Shown here: in pieces, positions 60,401 to 64,000 of the stretch
Layout of the letters: each line of letters opens with the position of its first letter
Numbering within the stretch: position 1 is the stretch's first letter
Assembly: GCF_032854445.1 (NCBI RefSeq)
Contig: NC_088300.1
Location: 38,532,458-38,596,457 of the forward strand
Direction: 5' to 3'
Length of the DNA stretch: 64,000 nucleotides
Source of the DNA: Liolophura sinensis
Taxonomy: Eukaryota > Mollusca > Polyplacophora > Chitonida > Chitonidae
The notes under the pieces: model-generated
Database searches by the model: none
Told to the model about the DNA's origin: nothing
What the model saw: the letters and a program-made list of their open reading frames with translations, nothing else
Position numbers and translations under genes: made by a program

Positions 60401-63400
60401 AGCATTCTGCTGGAAGGATTCAGAAAAATGTGGTCTGCTGTAAACAGAAGGAATTGTATGAGGTACAAGCTTAAGGAGTGCTGCGATTGTAGAACCCTCA
60501 CATCCCTGAGGGCTTTTCCCCACTTGGGAGCGCGCAATGTTGTGCTGTAATGCCGTCCACGACAGATCTCTCACATCCACGGCGGCATAATCGCATCAAC
60601 TGAACAAACCTGAACCAGCTAAAAAAAAAACCAGTACAAAGCCAGCATAGTTATGTCTGAGGGGAAAAATGAGTTTATATAAAAGCTTAGAGTTAACCTG
60701 TTCAATCTGTCACTGTCTTTTAAACAATACTTTTAAGTCATTAGCCAGCTGCTAAAACTGCTAACCATTTCTATGTAGAATAAATGGGCATAGAACACAT
60801 TAAAGTTTTTCTGTCCTTAATTTTTTAATTAAAAAAAAATTAAATTAATTTATTACATTTGGAATATTCATATAATTATGATGAATTTAGGGTTGTCTAC
60901 ACTGTACACACCCTTTTTATACATGAGTGGTCGCATGCGACTCCCCACAGCTCTGAATTGAGTCACCAAAACTATATACCATGCCAATTTGACAAACCTT
61001 CTTCTTCACTTTTTCCAGACCGTTATAATTTATGTCTAACTGGGGTTGTAGGAAGGGGAAGGGTGAAAGATGATGGGTGTAGGTGATGCCTCGTTCAAAA
61101 CTACAATATATACTAAGAGGTAGATGTAGCTTTGAGGATAACCATGGCGTTCAGGGCATCAATAATGCAAATGCGTTTCTACACAGGCCTCAAATTTTCT
61201 CATTCAGAGAACTGAATTTCTAAGCTGCAGAAATAGGATTACATAGAACACTTCTGTAACTGTAACTAATAGAATGATCCATTCCAAAGAGGTTTTCAAA
61301 GTCATTAAAACTCAAGACAAGCAAGACCACTACTAAAGTTATTGATTTTGACGACCAACTGTGCCATGTAAAAAATATCTCACTAAATAATTTTGCGAGA
61401 ATCAATTAACTTGATCCATAACTTTATCCTAAGAGGCTGTTTTCTCAATCAACATTGTGATTCAGAAGGTCATGGGCTAGCCAGCTGGCCTATACAGGAC
61501 AGTGTGTAGTGCCAAGGCCTCTTCTTGCTGATCTGTTGACAATGTGTCATCTTCTGCTCTGTACAGAGGAAGTCTTCAATAGGGCCCTGTAGGGTTGTCA
61601 GCTGGGCCACCTCAGCCCACACCCTGTCTGTAAGGACAGACCCTTCAGTGTACACAACTCCCCAAGCTCAACAAATCCCTGACAAAACTGACCCTAGTCA
61701 ACAAGGGGCTGACTTCAGGGACCCCAGCATTCCTCTACTGCCCCAACATCTCTCTTATTCTCTAAATACTGCATGATGATTCACCCTATCACTACTTTAT
61801 GGTGGGAGGCAGAAACTAGAGCAGACTCCAAGACTTTAAAACCTTTGATCATGACCAATGATTTTCCCATATTTATTCAACACCGGTTGGGTTTCTGCTT
61901 GCTTTAAGTCAATCTCCTGATTATGTGCACACTGTCTTTTTTTTACCTCTTTCTGAGGAAATGAGTATCATATTTCACAGTGCACTTTTAAACTGGTCAT
62001 TTTAACTCAAATCACATTGGCCAGAGTTCCATCTTCACATATCCAAAATGAAATAAGGTCTTGTCAGCAGTACTGTATACGAATGTATAATTTCTTTAAA
62101 CTTAAAAGAACAGTTAAATAGATGCTCCGAAATGATACAATGTACAGGTATATAGCTTACCTGGTGCACAAGTAAAAATCATGGTATTTAACATCTAATG
62201 GCAGGGTTTAAATCATGACAAAATTTTAGTGTTGTGGTAGTTGTGATAGTGTGGTAGTTATCTCTAATGATTTCTCTGAAATGTTAATACAATCTCTTGA
62301 ACCTGAAGCAATGTGGACATGATTTGGTTTCCCCAGCAAGAAACAAAGATTCAAAAAGAGCATGTTAAATACATGTACAAACACAATGGCAAGTTGGCAA
62401 TAAGGACAGAATGGTGGCGTGTGTTTATGGTGTGAGGCTGAGAGAGAATCAAGCTATTTACAAGCTAACCCCTCGTCTTTCTAATAATGATGGGGCTGGT
62501 GTGGAAGATGCTGATCATCATCAAGCAGTCTTGCAGTTGGCCTGGCGATGACAGACCCCTGGCAGGTTCCCTCGGCCTGTCCTTGTCTAGGACTGTCCAT
62601 GTCTGCCTGGGACCCTCCACTGCTGACAGACACAAGGCTATCCCTTACACTAGAGAAGAACTCAACAGACTGGCATTTCTGTTCCTAGATCCCAAGCCTG
62701 ATTGACCATGGGTCAGCTCTCTCTCCATCCCTGCTGTTTCTCCTGCATCACACATGGTTATCTGTGTCAGATCAGGCCTTCCCCATCAGATACAAGCCAG
62801 TGCAACTAACATGTGGGCTTATTTTAAAATTTGTATCATTATCCACCCATGTCAAGAGCCCAAGGGTCACAAGACTGGGCTAAATTTGCGACTTCCAAAT
62901 CAATGACCACAGCAGTCTGAGCGGAAAAGTTGGGTGAAATTTCACCATATGGCTACATAATGACACTAAGAAATGTTAGAACAAACCAACAAGCTGCAAA
63001 ATTTCTGTAAGTAAACAATATATTGTTTTATTTTCTTTTCTTGTCTCTCTCTTATTTTTGAATTGGGGTTTTACCCGTAGGTGTAAGCCCTCTCCAACCA
63101 CACCCCCGCCCCACCACCCAATTTCTTAACACACAACATGGTGGTAGGGTTAATGGGTGCAGAAAACCAGTCAGACCAAGAGACCAACACAAACAACTGA
63201 CTGTGTGGTAAATATCTGGCAATTAACCCTTCTCAGATCATTATATTTTTTGAACGATCAGGTCTGCCAAATGGTTTCGAGTCAGAGTTTAAGAGAAAGA
63301 TTAATAATTCACATACTTCAAAAAAGTTCAGAAATTTCACCAGGGGGAGCTTACATGATTGACGAGGTAATTAACTTGTAAGTCAATTAGCTGTACAAAT

Positions 63401-64000
63401 GAGGCAATCTACCACAGGTGATCTCTAGTCATGTAAAGAATGTTTGTCAGGGAGACATGTTTGTTCCTCAGTAATCATTAGACAAATGAGATGGTTAAGG
63501 GTTGAGTACCTGTCTGCCCAAACACTTTACACTACCTGTCCCATAAAACTAGAAGGTACCAAGAAAATCTTGAACATGGCAGCCTGAGCTTAACCTTGAA
63601 ATGACCTTTGAATTGTTACGTTAAGTCCTCTAATCTCTAGCATGCCATTAAAAAAAAATTATTAAGAAATATATGCTTACTGTTTTACGTACAAAAATGT
63701 AGCTTTCTACACATATTGCTTATGTTTCCACTAGCCACATTTTGACAACTGAAATTAGCATTTCCCAAAAGATTAACTTTAGGGTCCAAAATTCACACTT
63801 TATTACTGAGTTTGCTTCAATGTGAGACACGCAGACATGTTCAAATGCCAAAGATTCAAGATACTCAGTCTAACTGTAAGCAATATTCTGCTTATTGCTT
63901 ATATGTGTAGTTTAATTTGAAGAATATAAAATGTATAGGTCAATGTTAAATGCACGTATCCATTTAAAAAAAAAAACTGTGATATTACACTGTGTTGTTA

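Larger units (their letters stand above)
44019..64000 (-). other. PTK7: PTK7 5' intron or upstream region, about 20 kb
   Basis: The Ig2 exon needs an upstream coding exon ending in phase 1, so this stretch must be intron at least in part. I looked on the minus strand for Ig1 (Cys, Trp and DxGxYxC motifs) and for a signal-peptide exon and found no convincing candidate. Recognised content: SINEs, a GA microsatellite, poly-G/C runs and a 51-bp tandem repeat, listed separately. Large parts show nothing recognisable. Confidence 0.6.

Noticed and set aside
63057-63090. Possible minus-oriented SINE end (GAATTGGGGTTTTACC)
   Set aside because: Too short and diverged; the diagnostic CAAGAATATTTCACTTATA block is absent.

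Overview
The window is nuclear DNA from a lophotrochozoan animal, most likely a mollusc. It is AT-rich and intron-rich, and carries short interspersed elements with a tRNA-like head and an AATAAATAAA tail of a kind I associate with molluscan genomes. Genus or species cannot be fixed from the sequence alone.

One protein-coding gene dominates, and it is the only gene I can support firmly: PTK7 (protein tyrosine kinase 7, also CCK-4; relatives are off-track in flies and Lemon in Hydra), on the minus strand. I placed fifteen coding exons between 44018 and the TAA stop at 5523. Every exon has AG/GT boundaries and the reading phases join without a break across all fourteen introns, giving 989 residues. 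In order these encode Ig domains 2 to 7, a Gly-rich juxtamembrane stalk, one transmembrane helix, a Ser-rich cytoplasmic linker and a pseudokinase domain. The signal peptide and Ig domain 1 are not visible; they should lie upstream (above 44018), probably beyond 64000, across an intron of up to 20 kb or more.

Layout by region. 1-2400: AT-rich sequence with a GC- and CpG-rich island at about 1680-2262 that could be the 5' end of another minus-strand gene. 2400-5522: 3' flank and possible 3' UTR of PTK7. 5523-8630: pseudokinase and linker exons, with a 41-bp minisatellite of about 21 units in the last intron. 8631-15952: 7.3-kb intron with a MITE-like element and a complex satellite block. 15953-21367: transmembrane exon and the exons of Ig7, Ig6, Ig5 and half of Ig4, with a partial exon duplication beside the Ig6 donor. 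21368-44018: larger introns with SINEs and the exons of Ig4, Ig3 and Ig2. 44019-64000: presumed first intron or upstream region, with four SINE insertions, a 51-bp tandem repeat, a long GA microsatellite and poly-G runs.

The most informative biology is the kinase domain. It keeps a full GxGxxG loop, the beta-3 lysine, the alpha-C glutamate and the catalytic-loop aspartate, but the metal-binding DFG triplet is replaced by Ser-Leu-Ser and HRD reads HKD. I saw no CRISPR array, rRNA gene, stand-alone tRNA gene, operon or intact autonomous transposon, and nothing that I would call a new system.
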